This document shows, piece by piece, positions 1-9,560 of a stretch of DNA of 64,000 nucleotides. A program made the translations under genes and the position numbers. The DNA lies in the NCBI GenBank assembly GCA_963704355.1, contig OY969891.1, positions 372,001 to 436,000 on the forward strand. Direction: 5' to 3'. This stretch comes from Bog-473 sp963704355. Lineage in GTDB: Bacteria > Actinomycetota > Acidimicrobiia > Acidimicrobiales > RAAP-2. The stretch's first letter is position 1. Each line of letters begins with the position of its first letter. The notes beneath the pieces were generated by a model. The model saw only the letters and a program-made list of their open reading frames with translations. It was not told the origin of the DNA and searched no databases.

Positions 1-2752
1 CGGTCGGTGAGGCCTTCGTGGCCGCCGCCTTCTTCGACGCCGCGGTCTTCGTGGCCTTCTTGGCCGGAGACTTCTTGGCCGTCGCCTTCTTCTTGGCCGG
101 GGCCTTCTTGCCAGCGGCCTTCTTCTTGCGAGTCGACGGACCGGCAGCGCGTCGCTCCGCCAGGAGCTCGGAGGCCCGTTCGATGTCGATGGCCTCGACC
201 GAGTCGCCCTTGCGCAGGCTCGCGTTGGTGGTGCCGTCGGTGACGTAGGGTCCGAAGCGGCCCTCCTTCACGACGACCGGCAGGTTCGTCGTGGCGTCGG
301 TCCCGAGTTCGCGCAGTGGTGGGGCCGCCGTGCGGCCCCGGCGCTGCTTCGGCTGCGCGAACAGCGCACGCGCCTCGTCGAGCGTGACGGTGAGCAGCTG
401 CTCCTCGCTGGACAGGCTGCGCGTGTCGGAGCCGCGCTTCAAGTACGGCCCGAAGCGGCCGTTGTGCGCCACGACCTCCTCGCCCGTGTCAGGGTCCGTG
501 CCGACGATGCGCGGGATCCCCAGGAGCTCGAGCGCCTGCTCGAGCGTCAGCGTGGCCGGATCCATCGCCGAGAACAGCGACGCCGTGCGCGGCCTCTCGC
601 CGCCGTCGGCCATCTCGCCCACCTGTATGTAAGGCCCGAACCGGCCCGCCTTGAGCTGCACGTCGAGCCCGCTCTCGGGTTCGGTGCCGAGCACGCGATC
701 ATTCGAAGGCGCCGCGAGGATCTCCTCGGCCCGGTCGATGGTCAGTTCGTCGGGCGCGAGATCGTCGGGGATCGAGGCGCGCGCCTCGCCCTTCTGCAGG
801 TAGGGCCCGTAACGGCCGACGCGGGCGACGATCGGCTCGCCGTCGCTCCCCTCGCCGAGCGGGATGGAGTTGATCTCGCGCGCGTCGATCTCGGCCAGAT
901 GCGCGGCCACCGTCGCCTTCAGACCGAGCGTGTCGACCTCGGTCCCGTCGCTCGCCATGGCGCCCGGCGCGTCGCTGCCGAAGTAGAACCGGGTCAGCCA
1001 GGGCAGCACTTCCTCGGTCCCGGCCGCGATGTCGTCCAGGTCGTCCTCCATGGCCGCCGTGAAGCCGTAGTCGACCAGGTTCCCGAAGTAGCGCTCGAGC
1101 AGTCCCACGACGGCGAAGGCGGTGAAGCTCGGCACGAGCGCCGTCCCCTTCTTCCAGACGTACCCGCGGTCGAGGATGGTGGCGATGACGCTGGCGTAGG
1201 TCGACGGGCGGCCGACCCCCAGCTCCTCCATCGCCTTCACCAGCGACGCCTCCGTGAAGCGGGCCGGCGGCTGGGTGGTGTGCGCACCCGGCTCGAACGC
1301 AGTGCCCTGCACGCGGTCGCCCTCGGCCAGCGCCGGCAGCAGCCGCTCCTCGGCGCTCTCGGCCTCCTGCTCGTCGTCGTCCCGGCCCTCCTCGTACACC
1401 TCGAGGAATCCCTTGAAGGTGATGACACGTCCGCTCGCCGAGAACTCGGCCTCCTCGCCCGCTGCCCGTCCCTCGGGCACCGGGGCCGTCAGGCGGACCT
1501 GCGCGCTGGTCCCGGTGGCGTCGTTCATCTGGGAGGCCACCGTGCGCTTCCAGATCATCTCGTAGAGACGGAGCTCGTCCCCCGAGAGCTGGCGCCCGAC
1601 CTGCTCGGGGGTGCGGAACGTCTCGCCGGAGGGGCGGATGGCCTCGTGCGCCTCCTGCGCGTTCTTCACCTTGCGCTCGTACCGGCGGGGCCGTTCTGGC
1701 ACCGACGCGTCGCCGTACCGCTCGCTGGCCTGGGTCCGGGCGGCGGTCAGCGCCTCGTCGGACAGCGTGGTCGAGTCCGTGCGCATGTAGGTGATGAATC
1801 CCTGCTCGTAGAGGCGCTGGGCCACCTGCATGGCCCGCTGGGCGCTGAAGCGGAGCTTGCGACCCGCCTCCTGTTGCAAGGTCGACGTCATGAACGGCGC
1901 CGCCGGCGAGCGGCGGAACGGCCGTTCCGTCACGGACTTCACCGTGAAGGTCTCCCCGGCCAGGGCGGCGGCGACCGAGGTGGCCTCCTCCTCGGCGAGC
2001 ACCCGCACCTCGCCCTTCGCTCGCTGCTCCCCCTGCTCGTCGAAGTCCCTGCCGGTGGCGACCGCCGTCCCGCCGAGCGAAACGAGGGAGGCCCCGAAGC
2101 CGTTCGCGGCGGTCTCGTGGGCAAAGGTGCCCTCGATCCCCCACCACGTGGCCGAACGGAAGCGCATGCGCGCCCTCTCTCGCTCGACCACCATCCGGGT
2201 GGCGACGCTCTGCACCCGTCCAGCCGAGAGCCGCGGCATGACCTTGCGCCACAGCACCGGCGACACCTCGTAGCCGTAGAGGCGGTCGAGGATGCGGCGC
2301 GCCTCCTGCGCGTCCACCAGGCGGCGGTCGAGGTCGCGCCACTCGTCGACGGCACGCGCGATCGCTGCCGGGGTGATCTCGTGGAACACCATCCGCTTGA
2401 CCGGCACGGTCGGCGCCAGCACCTCCGAGAGGTGCCACGCGATCGATTCGCCCTCGCGGTCCTCGTCAGTGGCGAGGTAGAGCTCGTCGGCCGTCTTGAG
2501 GAGCCTCTTGAGGTTCGCCACGACGGATTTCTTCGGCGACGAGATCACGTAGAGCGGCTTGAAGCCGTTGTCCACGTCGACCCCGAGCCGCGCCCACGAC
2601 TCTCCCTTGTACGCCGCGGGCACCTCGTCGGCACCGCGCGGCAGGTCGCGCACGTGACCGACAGAGGACTCCACGATGAAATCGGGGCCGAGCATGCCGC
2701 CGATGGTGCGCGCCTTGGCCGGCGACTCGACGATGACGAGCGCCTTACCCAC
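1..2752 (-). CDS. topA: DNA topoisomerase I (partial, C-terminal tail cut by window edge)
   Basis: Type IA topoisomerase that relaxes negative supercoils through a 5'-phosphotyrosine intermediate. The start is the GTG at 2752; at least 917 codons are open to the window edge. The Toprim domain begins at once (GKALVIVESPAKA). The catalytic Tyr-322 lies in YMRTDSTTL. The core is followed by actinobacterial-type C-terminal repeats carrying GRYGPY/GRFGPY motifs (about residues 640-840) instead of Cys4 zinc fingers. From about residue 865 the protein becomes a Lys/Ala-rich basic tail, as seen in actinobacterial TopA, and this tail runs off the window. The neighbour hppA is on the same strand, 160 bp upstream. 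Confidence 0.96.
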   Translation of the reverse strand, partial: MGKALVIVESPAKARTIGGMLGPDFIVESSVGHVRDLPRGADEVPAAYKGESWARLGVDVDNGFKPLYVISSPKKSVVANLKRLLKTADELYLATDEDREGESIAWHLSEVLAPTVPVKRMVFHEITPAAIARAVDEWRDLDRRLVDAQEARRILDRLYGYEVSPVLWRKVMPRLSAGRVQSVATRMVVERERARMRFRSATWWGIEGTFAHETAANGFGASLVSLGGTAVATGRDFDEQGEQRAKGEVRVLAEEEATSVAAALAGETFTVKSVTERPFRRSPAAPFMTSTLQQEAGRKLRFSAQRAMQVAQRLYEQGFITYMRTDSTTLSDEALTAARTQASERYGDASVPERPRRYERKVKNAQEAHEAIRPSGETFRTPEQVGRQLSGDELRLYEMIWKRTVASQMNDATGTSAQVRLTAPVPEGRAAGEEAEFSASGRVITFKGFLEVYEEGRDDDEQEAESAEERLLPALAEGDRVQGTAFEPGAHTTQPPARFTEASLVKAMEELGVGRPSTYASVIATILDRGYVWKKGTALVPSFTAFAVVGLLERYFGNLVDYGFTAAMEDDLDDIAAGTEEVLPWLTRFYFGSDAPGAMASDGTEVDTLGLKATVAAHLAEIDAREINSIPLGEGSDGEPIVARVGRYGPYLQKGEARASIPDDLAPDELTIDRAEEILAAPSNDRVLGTEPESGLDVQLKAGRFGPYIQVGEMADGGERPRTASLFSAMDPATLTLEQALELLGIPRIVGTDPDTGEEVVAHNGRFGPYLKRGSDTRSLSSEEQLLTVTLDEARALFAQPKQRRGRTAAPPLRELGTDATTNLPVVVKEGRFGPYVTDGTTNASLRKGDSVEAIDIERASELLAERRAAGPSTRKKKAAGKKAPAKKKATAKKSPAKKATKTAASKKAAATKASPT

Positions 2753-2912
2753 GTCGCACCCCGCGGGGCACGAGACGGAACAACGAATCGGAGGGCATGA
2801 TCAAATCAGAGTGGGGTCCGCCGACCCGCCTGTCAAGAGCGGGCCACGACGCAACCACCACCACCGAACGGTCGCCGATGCGCCGGAGCAGGAAGAATGG
2901 TGAACCTCGGCG

Positions 2913-5315
2913 TCAGCCGCCGCCGCTCGACTGGGCGGGGTTCGCGGCCGCCGCGTCGACCGGTTCGGACGCCAGCGGAGGCAGGTCGGATGGTCCGGCA
3001 GCCGGCACTGCGGCCGGTGGGGCGGGCGCGGCGCCTTCGGCGTCGGTATCCATCGGCTGGGTCGATCGCTTCGAGAAGGCGAGCGCGCCCAGCAGGACGA
3101 CCAAGGCCACGCCGGCGATGGCGAGACGCGCCCCCGTGTGGTGGCGCAGTGTGATCACGGCCGGCAAAATCAGCAGCGAGACCAGGTTCATCACCTTGAT
3201 CATGGGATTGAGCGCCGGGCCGGCCGTGTCCTTGAACGGGTCACCCACCGTGTCCCCGATGACGGCGGCCTTGTGCGCCTCCGAGCCCTTGCCGCCCTCG
3301 TTACCGTCCTCGATGTACTTCTTCGCGTTGTCCCACGCACCACCGGAGTTCGACAGAGTGTTGGCCATGAGCTGCCCGGTGAGGATGGTGCCGGCGAGGA
3401 AGGCCCCCAGCGCCAGGTAATTGATGCCAAAGCCCACGATGACCGGGGCCAGGATGGCCAGCAGCGCAGGCGTGGCCAGTTCGCGCTGGGCGGCCGCGGT
3501 GCAGATGCTGATCACCCGCCCGTACTCCGGCTTCTCGGTGTAGTCCATGATGCCCGGATGCTCGCGGAACTGGCGCCGCACTTCGAGCACGACGGTGCCC
3601 GCCGAGCGGCCGACGGCGCGGATGGCCAGCGACGAGAACAGGAAGGCAATGGAGCCACCGATGAGGAGACCGATGAACGTGGTCGGGTTGGCCACATTGA
3701 TCTGAATCACGCTGAAGACTTTCGAGCCCGTGGCGTGGAGGCTCGGTATCTGCTCGCCGATCGTCTCGATGAACGACGCGAACAGGGCGACGGCTGCAAT
3801 CACCGCCGAGCCGATGGCGACGCCCTTGGTGATGGCCTTGGTCGTGTTGCCGACTGCGTCGAGGCTGACCATGATGCGCTCCGCGTCGCCGGTGAACTCG
3901 CCGGACATCTCGGCGATGCCCGCCGCGTTGTCCGACACGGGACCGAAGCTGTCCTCGGAGACGATCATGCCCGCCGTGGCCAGGAGCCCGATGCCGATCA
4001 GCGCCACCAGGTAGAAGGTCAACTCGATGTTGCCGTCCCCGAGCCCGATGGCGACACCGATGGCGATGGCGATCGCCATGATGGCCCACACGGACGACTC
4101 CAAGCCGATGGAGAAGCCCGCCAGCACGGTGGTCGCCGGACCGGTGCGGGCCGCCGCCGCGATCTCTTTCACGGGACCGCGTTCGGTCGAGGTGAACTGC
4201 TCGGTGATCTGGCTGGCCACCAGCGAGAGGACGACTCCGGTCAGGACCGCGTAGAAGACCTTGAGGTCGTGCACGTAGTACTGGGCCACCAGGAACGCAC
4301 CCACCACCGTCAAGAGCGCGGCCAGCCAGAAGCCACGGTTGATGGGAGTCAGCGCGTTGCGGTCGCTCTTGCGCGCCCGCACCACGACGACGCCGATCAC
4401 CGAGGCGATGATCCCCATCGCGGGGACGATGAGGGGGTACAGGACAGCCGCGGTGGGGTTGTGCCCGATCGTCCTGAAGGCCGAGTAGCCAAGGATCAGT
4501 GCCGCGATGATCGTGATCTCGTAGGACTCGAAGAGGTCCGCCGCCATGCCGGCGCAGTCGCCCACGTTGTCGCCCACGTTGTCGGCGATGGTCGCAGCGT
4601 TGCGCGGGTCGTCCTCGGGAATCCCGGCCTCCACCTTGCCCACCAGGTCGGCGCCCACGTCGGCCGCCTTGGTGAAGATGCCGCCGCCGACACGCATGAA
4701 GAGGGCGAGCAACGACGCGCCGAAGGCGAAGCCGATCAGCACGGCTGTCGCCGAGTTCTGGAAGATGAGGACGATGGCGGTGGCGCCGACCAGGCCCAGG
4801 CCGACACAGAGCATGCCGGTGACGGCACCGGTGCGAAAGGCGACCCGCAGGGCACCCGCCATGCCGCCCCCCTGTGACGCTGCGGCCGCGGTGCGCACAT
4901 TGCCCCGTACGGCGATGCTCATGCCGATGAACCCGGTGAGGCCGGAGAAGGCCGCCCCGAACAGGAAGCAGATCACCCGGTAGAGGCCGTCCTGCTGGAA
5001 GCTCAAGGCGATCCCGCCGTCTGGCCTCACCACCTTGGTCGCCGTGAAGAAGATGAGGATGGCCAGCGGGATGATGATCATCACGATGGCCCGGAACTGC
5101 CGGGCCAAGAACGCCTCCGCGCCCTCCTGGACCGCCTGGGCGATCTCCTTCATCTTGACGGTGCCCTGGTCGGCCGCCAACACGTTGCGGGCAAGCAGCA
5201 ATCCGGCGGCGATACCGACAAGTCCGGCGGCCAGGCAGATGTACAGCCAGGCCTTATCCGCCCCGCCCAGGTGGAAGGCCTGGTACCCACCCTCGGAGGC
5301 GAGGAGATTGATCAT
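2913..5315 (-). CDS. hppA: K+-independent proton-pumping membrane pyrophosphatase
   Basis: Integral membrane enzyme of 800 residues that couples PPi hydrolysis to H+ export. About 16 hydrophobic segments are visible. The catalytic loops are present: GGGIFTKAADVGADLVGKVE (about 210-230), DNVGDNVGD (about 245-253) and near the C-terminus DTVGDPFKDTAGPALNP. The ion-dependence motif reads GNTTKA with Lys-493; Lys here is the family signature of K+-independent enzymes. The ATG at 5315 was chosen over an upstream start (5453) because AAAGGG lies 12 nt upstream and the protein then begins with the normal first membrane segment. The C-terminus is Pro/Ala-rich and not conserved. Confidence 0.96.
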   Translation of the reverse strand: MINLLASEGGYQAFHLGGADKAWLYICLAAGLVGIAAGLLLARNVLAADQGTVKMKEIAQAVQEGAEAFLARQFRAIVMIIIPLAILIFFTATKVVRPDGGIALSFQQDGLYRVICFLFGAAFSGLTGFIGMSIAVRGNVRTAAAASQGGGMAGALRVAFRTGAVTGMLCVGLGLVGATAIVLIFQNSATAVLIGFAFGASLLALFMRVGGGIFTKAADVGADLVGKVEAGIPEDDPRNAATIADNVGDNVGDCAGMAADLFESYEITIIAALILGYSAFRTIGHNPTAAVLYPLIVPAMGIIASVIGVVVVRARKSDRNALTPINRGFWLAALLTVVGAFLVAQYYVHDLKVFYAVLTGVVLSLVASQITEQFTSTERGPVKEIAAAARTGPATTVLAGFSIGLESSVWAIMAIAIAIGVAIGLGDGNIELTFYLVALIGIGLLATAGMIVSEDSFGPVSDNAAGIAEMSGEFTGDAERIMVSLDAVGNTTKAITKGVAIGSAVIAAVALFASFIETIGEQIPSLHATGSKVFSVIQINVANPTTFIGLLIGGSIAFLFSSLAIRAVGRSAGTVVLEVRRQFREHPGIMDYTEKPEYGRVISICTAAAQRELATPALLAILAPVIVGFGINYLALGAFLAGTILTGQLMANTLSNSGGAWDNAKKYIEDGNEGGKGSEAHKAAVIGDTVGDPFKDTAGPALNPMIKVMNLVSLLILPAVITLRHHTGARLAIAGVALVVLLGALAFSKRSTQPMDTDAEGAAPAPPAAVPAAGPSDLPPLASEPVDAAAANPAQSSGGG

Positions 5316-5541
5316 TCCCGGTGTGCCCTTTCTGTTCGAGTACGCCTTGTGGAGAGAGGGCGGCCGCGCCCTCGTCAGTGCGGTGCGGCAGCGCTCGGCA
5401 CCGCGGCGGTCGATGTCTGATCCCGGTGCGAGGACGCGCCGAGGAGGTCGCACCCGACGCCGGGCCGGGGGGCACGATAGTCAGTGCTGCAACCGTGGGC
5501 AATTTCAGCCAGAGCTTCTGCGCCCTGTTCAGGGACGACGC

Positions 5542-8022
5542 TCAGCCCTCGGTGGGATCGCTCACCGCGCCCTGGACCAGCTCGAAGGAGGGGTTGAGCA
5601 TGGCCGGGCGGCGGCCCCACGTCCCGACCATTCCCTCGGCCACCAGCCGGGCCCCGGGGTCGATGCCCGCGATCTTCGGCCGGCCCTGGAAGACGAGGAG
5701 GAGTCCGCCGGTGCCGTCGCTCAGCACGCACTCGAGGTTCGACGTCCCCGCCCGCGGCTGAATCCGGATCGACTTGACCCGGCCCGCCACGCGCACGCGC
5801 TGGCGGGGCCGCACCGAGGCGATCGGCGTGGTCGCCCCGGCCAGCTGGGCCAGCGTCTGGTCGGCGGCCAGCACCGCGCCCGGGCGCCGTGGCCCGTCCT
5901 TGCGCCCGACGCGGTCGACGCCGGTGCGGCCCTCGGTGTCGACCGGCGCGTTCCCGTCGCCGTTGGTGCGCCCGAGGCGCGCCCGCTGCACCGAGCGCCC
6001 GTAGGAGCGGACCCGGTCGCCGAAGCGCCCGCCGCCCACGGCGAAGGGGACGATGGTGGCGCTCACGTGGGGAACCTGGCCCAGGACGGCCGCGATCTTG
6101 TCGGCGGTGCGGTCGTGCAGGAAGCGCTCCCAGCCCCGGGCGTAGCTGCGCCGCGGCAGGAGCACCGTGCACTCGGTGTCGCCGTCGAGCGTGGCGTCGG
6201 CGACCAGTTCGATGGCGGCGCGCCCGAGGCGGCGGTCCGGGACCTCGATGATGTCGAGCGGCAGACGGGCCAGGCCGAGACGGCCCCACTCCGACTCCAG
6301 CTCCCGGGCGGCCTTGGTGTCGATGTCGAAGTGCACGGCGCGGAGGTCGTCGGGGGCCAGCGTCCGCGCGTACTGCAGCGCCCGGGCCGTCGCCATGTCG
6401 AGCCGGTCGACCAGGACCACCACCACGTGGCGGCGCAGCACGGGGGCCTCGGAGGCCTCGGCCGCGCCGGTCTCGAGCCACTCCGCCTCGCTCTGGTACT
6501 GCGCGTGCAGCCGGATCAGCCCCAGATAGAGGAGCGGTCCCACCACCACGATCAGCCAGGCGCCCTCCTTGAACTTCGCCACCGCGAAAATCAGGACGAC
6601 GCTGAACGACAGCAGGGCGGAGAAGCCGTTCACCAAGACGCTGCGTTTCCAGTGCCCCTCTTTCGCCACCAGGTGGTGTTTGACCATCCCCGCGCCGGCC
6701 ATGGTGAACCCGGTGAACACCCCGATGGCGTAGAGCGCCACCAGCCCGTTGACCTGTGCCTTGTACGCGACAACGAGCGCGAGGGCGACCGCCGTCAGCA
6801 CGATGATCCCGTTCGAGAAGGCCAGCCGGTGGCCGCGCCGGGTCAGCTGGCGGGGCAAGAAGGCGTCGCCGGCGACGAAGCTGGCCAGGTAGGGGAAGCC
6901 GTTGAAGCTCGTGTTGCCCCCGGTGTAGAGGATCAGCATGGTGGCCAGCTGCACCACGTAGAACGCGAGGTGCCCGGCCGGGCTGGAGCCGAAGACCGCC
7001 TTCGCCTCCTGTGAGACCACGGTCGGCGAGCCGATGGCGTAGGGCACGGCGTGGGTCCAGCGGGCCAGCAGCGTCACCCCGAGCACCAGGAAGGCCAGGG
7101 TCGAGCTCATGACCACGAGCACCTGGCGGGCGTGCTTCGCCTCGGGACGCCGGAAGCTGCTCACTCCGTTGGAGATGGCCTCGAGCCCGGTGAGCGAGGA
7201 CCCGCCGTTGGCGAATGAGCGCAGCAGGCTGATGAACGCGAGGCCCATGAGCCAGCCTTCGCCCGACGTGCCGAGCCGGCCCCCGTAGAGCTCGTTCTGC
7301 GGCGGCAGCGGAATGTAGTGCAGCATCCCGAGCGCCTCCTTGACGAACCCCAGGATGATCAGGGTGGCCAGGGAGAAGATGAAGAAATAGGTCGGGACGG
7401 CGAAGTAGCGCCCCGCCTCGCGGATGCCCCGCAGGTTGCCGTAGAGCAGCAGGAGCACCACGCCAACCGTGATGACCACGGTGTCGGTCGTGTTGGCGAG
7501 GCTGGGGACGGCACTGGTCAGCGCGGCGGTGCCCGCTGAGGTCTGCACGGCGACGGTGACCGTGTAGTCGATGAGCAGCGCCACCGCGGCTATTTGCGCA
7601 ACCTTGGGCCCGAAGTTGTCCCGGGCCACGACGTAGGAGCCCCCGGCCTTCGTGTAGAGCCGGATCACGTCCAGGTACGACACCGTCACGAAGAAGAGGA
7701 CACCCAGGATGGCGAGCGTGATGGGCACGACGAGCGTGAACGCGGCGAGCCCGATGTACGGCACCAGCTGGGTCAGCATCTCCTCGGTGCCGTAGGCCGA
7801 CGACGAAATGCAGTCGGGTGCGAGCACGCCCAACGCGGTGGGCCGTCCCAGCCGCTCCGACGCCAGCTGTTCGGTGACGAGCGGCGGCCCGAGCAGCTTG
7901 TTCTTGAGACGGTAGCGCCGGGTCTCGGGGATCTCCCCGGCGGCCATGCCCGGCAGCGGGACCGGTGGACGCGCAACCGCGCTCGTGGCCTCGGTGGTGC
8001 TAGTCGGCGTCGCCACGGCCAC
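5542..8022 (-). CDS. APC-family permease with a C-terminal OB-fold domain
   Basis: About 826 residues. Residues about 40-500 form a 12-helix amino acid-polyamine-organocation permease of the kind that sits next to ceoB/ceoC in mycobacteria (Rv2690c type); substrate unknown, possibly K+ or amino acids. A soluble stretch resembling a universal-stress domain follows. The last about 120 residues (RVRVAGRVKSIRIQPRAG ... IAGIDPGARLVAEG) resemble the separate small OB-fold protein Rv2694c that is encoded nearby in mycobacteria, so two neighbours appear fused here. The start is uncertain: GTG 8022 or ATG 7947 (before AAGEIPETRRYRL). Longer readings would run into the divergent trkA gene. No clear Shine-Dalgarno is seen. 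Confidence 0.85.
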   Translation of the reverse strand: MAVATPTSTTEATSAVARPPVPLPGMAAGEIPETRRYRLKNKLLGPPLVTEQLASERLGRPTALGVLAPDCISSSAYGTEEMLTQLVPYIGLAAFTLVVPITLAILGVLFFVTVSYLDVIRLYTKAGGSYVVARDNFGPKVAQIAAVALLIDYTVTVAVQTSAGTAALTSAVPSLANTTDTVVITVGVVLLLLYGNLRGIREAGRYFAVPTYFFIFSLATLIILGFVKEALGMLHYIPLPPQNELYGGRLGTSGEGWLMGLAFISLLRSFANGGSSLTGLEAISNGVSSFRRPEAKHARQVLVVMSSTLAFLVLGVTLLARWTHAVPYAIGSPTVVSQEAKAVFGSSPAGHLAFYVVQLATMLILYTGGNTSFNGFPYLASFVAGDAFLPRQLTRRGHRLAFSNGIIVLTAVALALVVAYKAQVNGLVALYAIGVFTGFTMAGAGMVKHHLVAKEGHWKRSVLVNGFSALLSFSVVLIFAVAKFKEGAWLIVVVGPLLYLGLIRLHAQYQSEAEWLETGAAEASEAPVLRRHVVVVLVDRLDMATARALQYARTLAPDDLRAVHFDIDTKAARELESEWGRLGLARLPLDIIEVPDRRLGRAAIELVADATLDGDTECTVLLPRRSYARGWERFLHDRTADKIAAVLGQVPHVSATIVPFAVGGGRFGDRVRSYGRSVQRARLGRTNGDGNAPVDTEGRTGVDRVGRKDGPRRPGAVLAADQTLAQLAGATTPIASVRPRQRVRVAGRVKSIRIQPRAGTSNLECVLSDGTGGLLLVFQGRPKIAGIDPGARLVAEGMVGTWGRRPAMLNPSFELVQGAVSDPTEG

Positions 8023-8092
8023 ACAGTAGAGGGAATCCGCTGGCCGACCAGGACGCCTTTGCACGGCCGGACCAGGCGTGTTGCACTGTGGC

Positions 8093-8761
8093 GTGCACGT
8101 CATCGTCGTCGGTTGTGGCCGCGTCGGCTCCGGGCTCGCCGTGTCGCTGAGCGGCGAGGGCCACTCGGTGGCCGTGCTCGACAAGTCGCCGCGGGCGTTC
8201 CGCCGGCTCAAGGACTGGGACGGCGAGCGCATCGTGGGCTCGGGGTTCGACCGCGACGACCTCGAGAAAGCCGGCGCGCTCCGCGCCGACGCCTTGGCCG
8301 CGGTAACGAGCGGCGACAACACCAACATCCTGACCGTGCGCATCGCCCGCGAGACCTACAAGATCCCCAACGTGGTGGCCCGGATCTACGATCCCCGCCG
8401 CGCGGAGATCTACCAGCGGCTCGGCATCCCGACCGTGGCCACCGTCACGTGGACGATCGATCAGGTGCGCCGCCGGCTCCTCCCCGGAGAGGACGTGCGT
8501 GGCTGGTCCGACCCGACCGGACGGCTCTCGCTGGTCGACCGCACGCTGCCGGACTCCTGGGCGGGCCGGCTCCTCGGCGAACTCGAGGAGCCGGGTCGCC
8601 TCACCGTGGTCGCCGTGAGCCGCGCCGGCCAACCGCGGCTCAACGCGCGCGACCTCGTCGGCCAGGAGGGTGACGTGTTGCACCTCGCCGTGCTCGACGA
8701 GGCCCTGCACGAGCTCGACCGGGCGATGAATCCACGCCCGGGCCGGGACACGAGCTCGTGA
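8093..8761 (+). CDS. ceoB: TrkA-type K+ uptake regulator, first copy (CeoB-like)
   Basis: Cytoplasmic 222-residue RCK protein: an N-terminal Rossmann NAD-binding domain (VVGCGRVGSGLA) and a C-terminal TrkA-C domain. Such proteins gate Trk/Ktr-type K+ transport. GTG 8093 is preferred to GTG 8078 because it places the glycine-rich strand at the very N-terminus, as in relatives. The gene diverges from the APC permease and overlaps the second TrkA gene by 4 bp (GTGA), so the two are translationally coupled. The arrangement permease-ceoB-ceoC is conserved in actinobacteria; the function is inferred from the family. Confidence 0.9.
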   Translation: MHVIVVGCGRVGSGLAVSLSGEGHSVAVLDKSPRAFRRLKDWDGERIVGSGFDRDDLEKAGALRADALAAVTSGDNTNILTVRIARETYKIPNVVARIYDPRRAEIYQRLGIPTVATVTWTIDQVRRRLLPGEDVRGWSDPTGRLSLVDRTLPDSWAGRLLGELEEPGRLTVVAVSRAGQPRLNARDLVGQEGDVLHLAVLDEALHELDRAMNPRPGRDTSS

Positions 8762-9429
8762 AGGTCGCCATCGCCGGCGCGGGGAACGTCGGGACCGCCA
8801 TCGCCTCCGACCTCCAGAAGAACGGCCACGACGTGCTCGTCATCGAGAGGGACCCCGATCTGGTGGAGCGGCTGCGGCCGACGATCGACATCACCTGGGT
8901 GGCCGCCGACGCGTGCGAAGTCTCGTCGCTCGATGCGGCCGGCCTCGCCACGGTCGACGTCGTCGTCGCGGCGACAGGTGACGACGAGGACAACCTCGTG
9001 ATCTCACTGCTGGCCAAGCAGGAGTTCGCGGTGCCCCGCGTCGTCGCCCGCGTCAACCATCCGAAGAACCAGTGGCTCTTCAACGAGAGCTGGGGGGTCG
9101 ACGTCTCGGTGTCGACGCCCCAGCTGCTCACCGCGCTGGTCGAGGAGGCCGTCTCGGTGGGCTCCCTGGTCCGGCTGCTCCAATTCCAGGGCGGTGCCGC
9201 CCACCTGGTCGAGATCACGCTGGCGGAGGACTCACCGGCCAACGACAGCGCCCTGGCCGACCTCGACTTCCCGCGCGACGCGGTCGTGGTGGCGGTCGTA
9301 CGCGTCGATCGGCTGATCGTGCCCCGGGGCGACACGACCCTGCAGTCGGGCGACGAGGTGCTCGTGTTGGTCACGGCCGAAGCCGAGGACGCCGTGCACG
9401 CGCTCTTCATCGCCGAACAACAGGCGTGA
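8758..9429 (+). CDS. ceoC: TrkA-type K+ uptake regulator, second copy (CeoC-like)
   Basis: A second RCK protein of 223 residues with a Rossmann motif (IAGAGNVGTAIA) and a C-terminal TrkA-C region (DEVLVLVTAEAED). It starts with GTG inside the stop of the first copy (overlap 8758-8761). The pair probably forms a hetero-octameric regulatory ring for a K+ channel or transporter. No Trk/Ktr membrane subunit is encoded in the window; the divergent APC permease is the only candidate partner here. Confidence 0.9.
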   Translation: MKVAIAGAGNVGTAIASDLQKNGHDVLVIERDPDLVERLRPTIDITWVAADACEVSSLDAAGLATVDVVVAATGDDEDNLVISLLAKQEFAVPRVVARVNHPKNQWLFNESWGVDVSVSTPQLLTALVEEAVSVGSLVRLLQFQGGAAHLVEITLAEDSPANDSALADLDFPRDAVVVAVVRVDRLIVPRGDTTLQSGDEVLVLVTAEAEDAVHALFIAEQQA

Positions 9430-9547
9430 GGGCGCCGAACCGCAACCCCCAACACGCACGTTCGTCGTCCCTGGTCAGAGGCCCCGAGTGTTCGCGCCCC
9501 GATCCACGAACTGTCACAGTTGCTCAGGGTGAGGGTGCGACCACCCG

Positions 9548-9553
9548 TACCAT
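9548..9553 (+). promoter_or_regulatory. candidate -10 box for a leaderless transcript (HAD phosphatase)
   Basis: TACCAT followed by 7 nt and the ATG at 9561. No Shine-Dalgarno is present, so transcription probably starts at or next to the start codon. Confidence 0.45.
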
Positions 9554-9560
9554 TAGGGGC

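Noticed and set aside
464..2800. A 778-codon plus-strand open frame
   Set aside because: It is the mirror of topA in GC-rich DNA; the minus strand has the full topoisomerase domains and catalytic Tyr.
3138..4877. A 579-codon plus-strand open frame
   Set aside because: Antisense shadow of hppA; the translation is low-complexity Arg/His/Asp/Gly with no family features.
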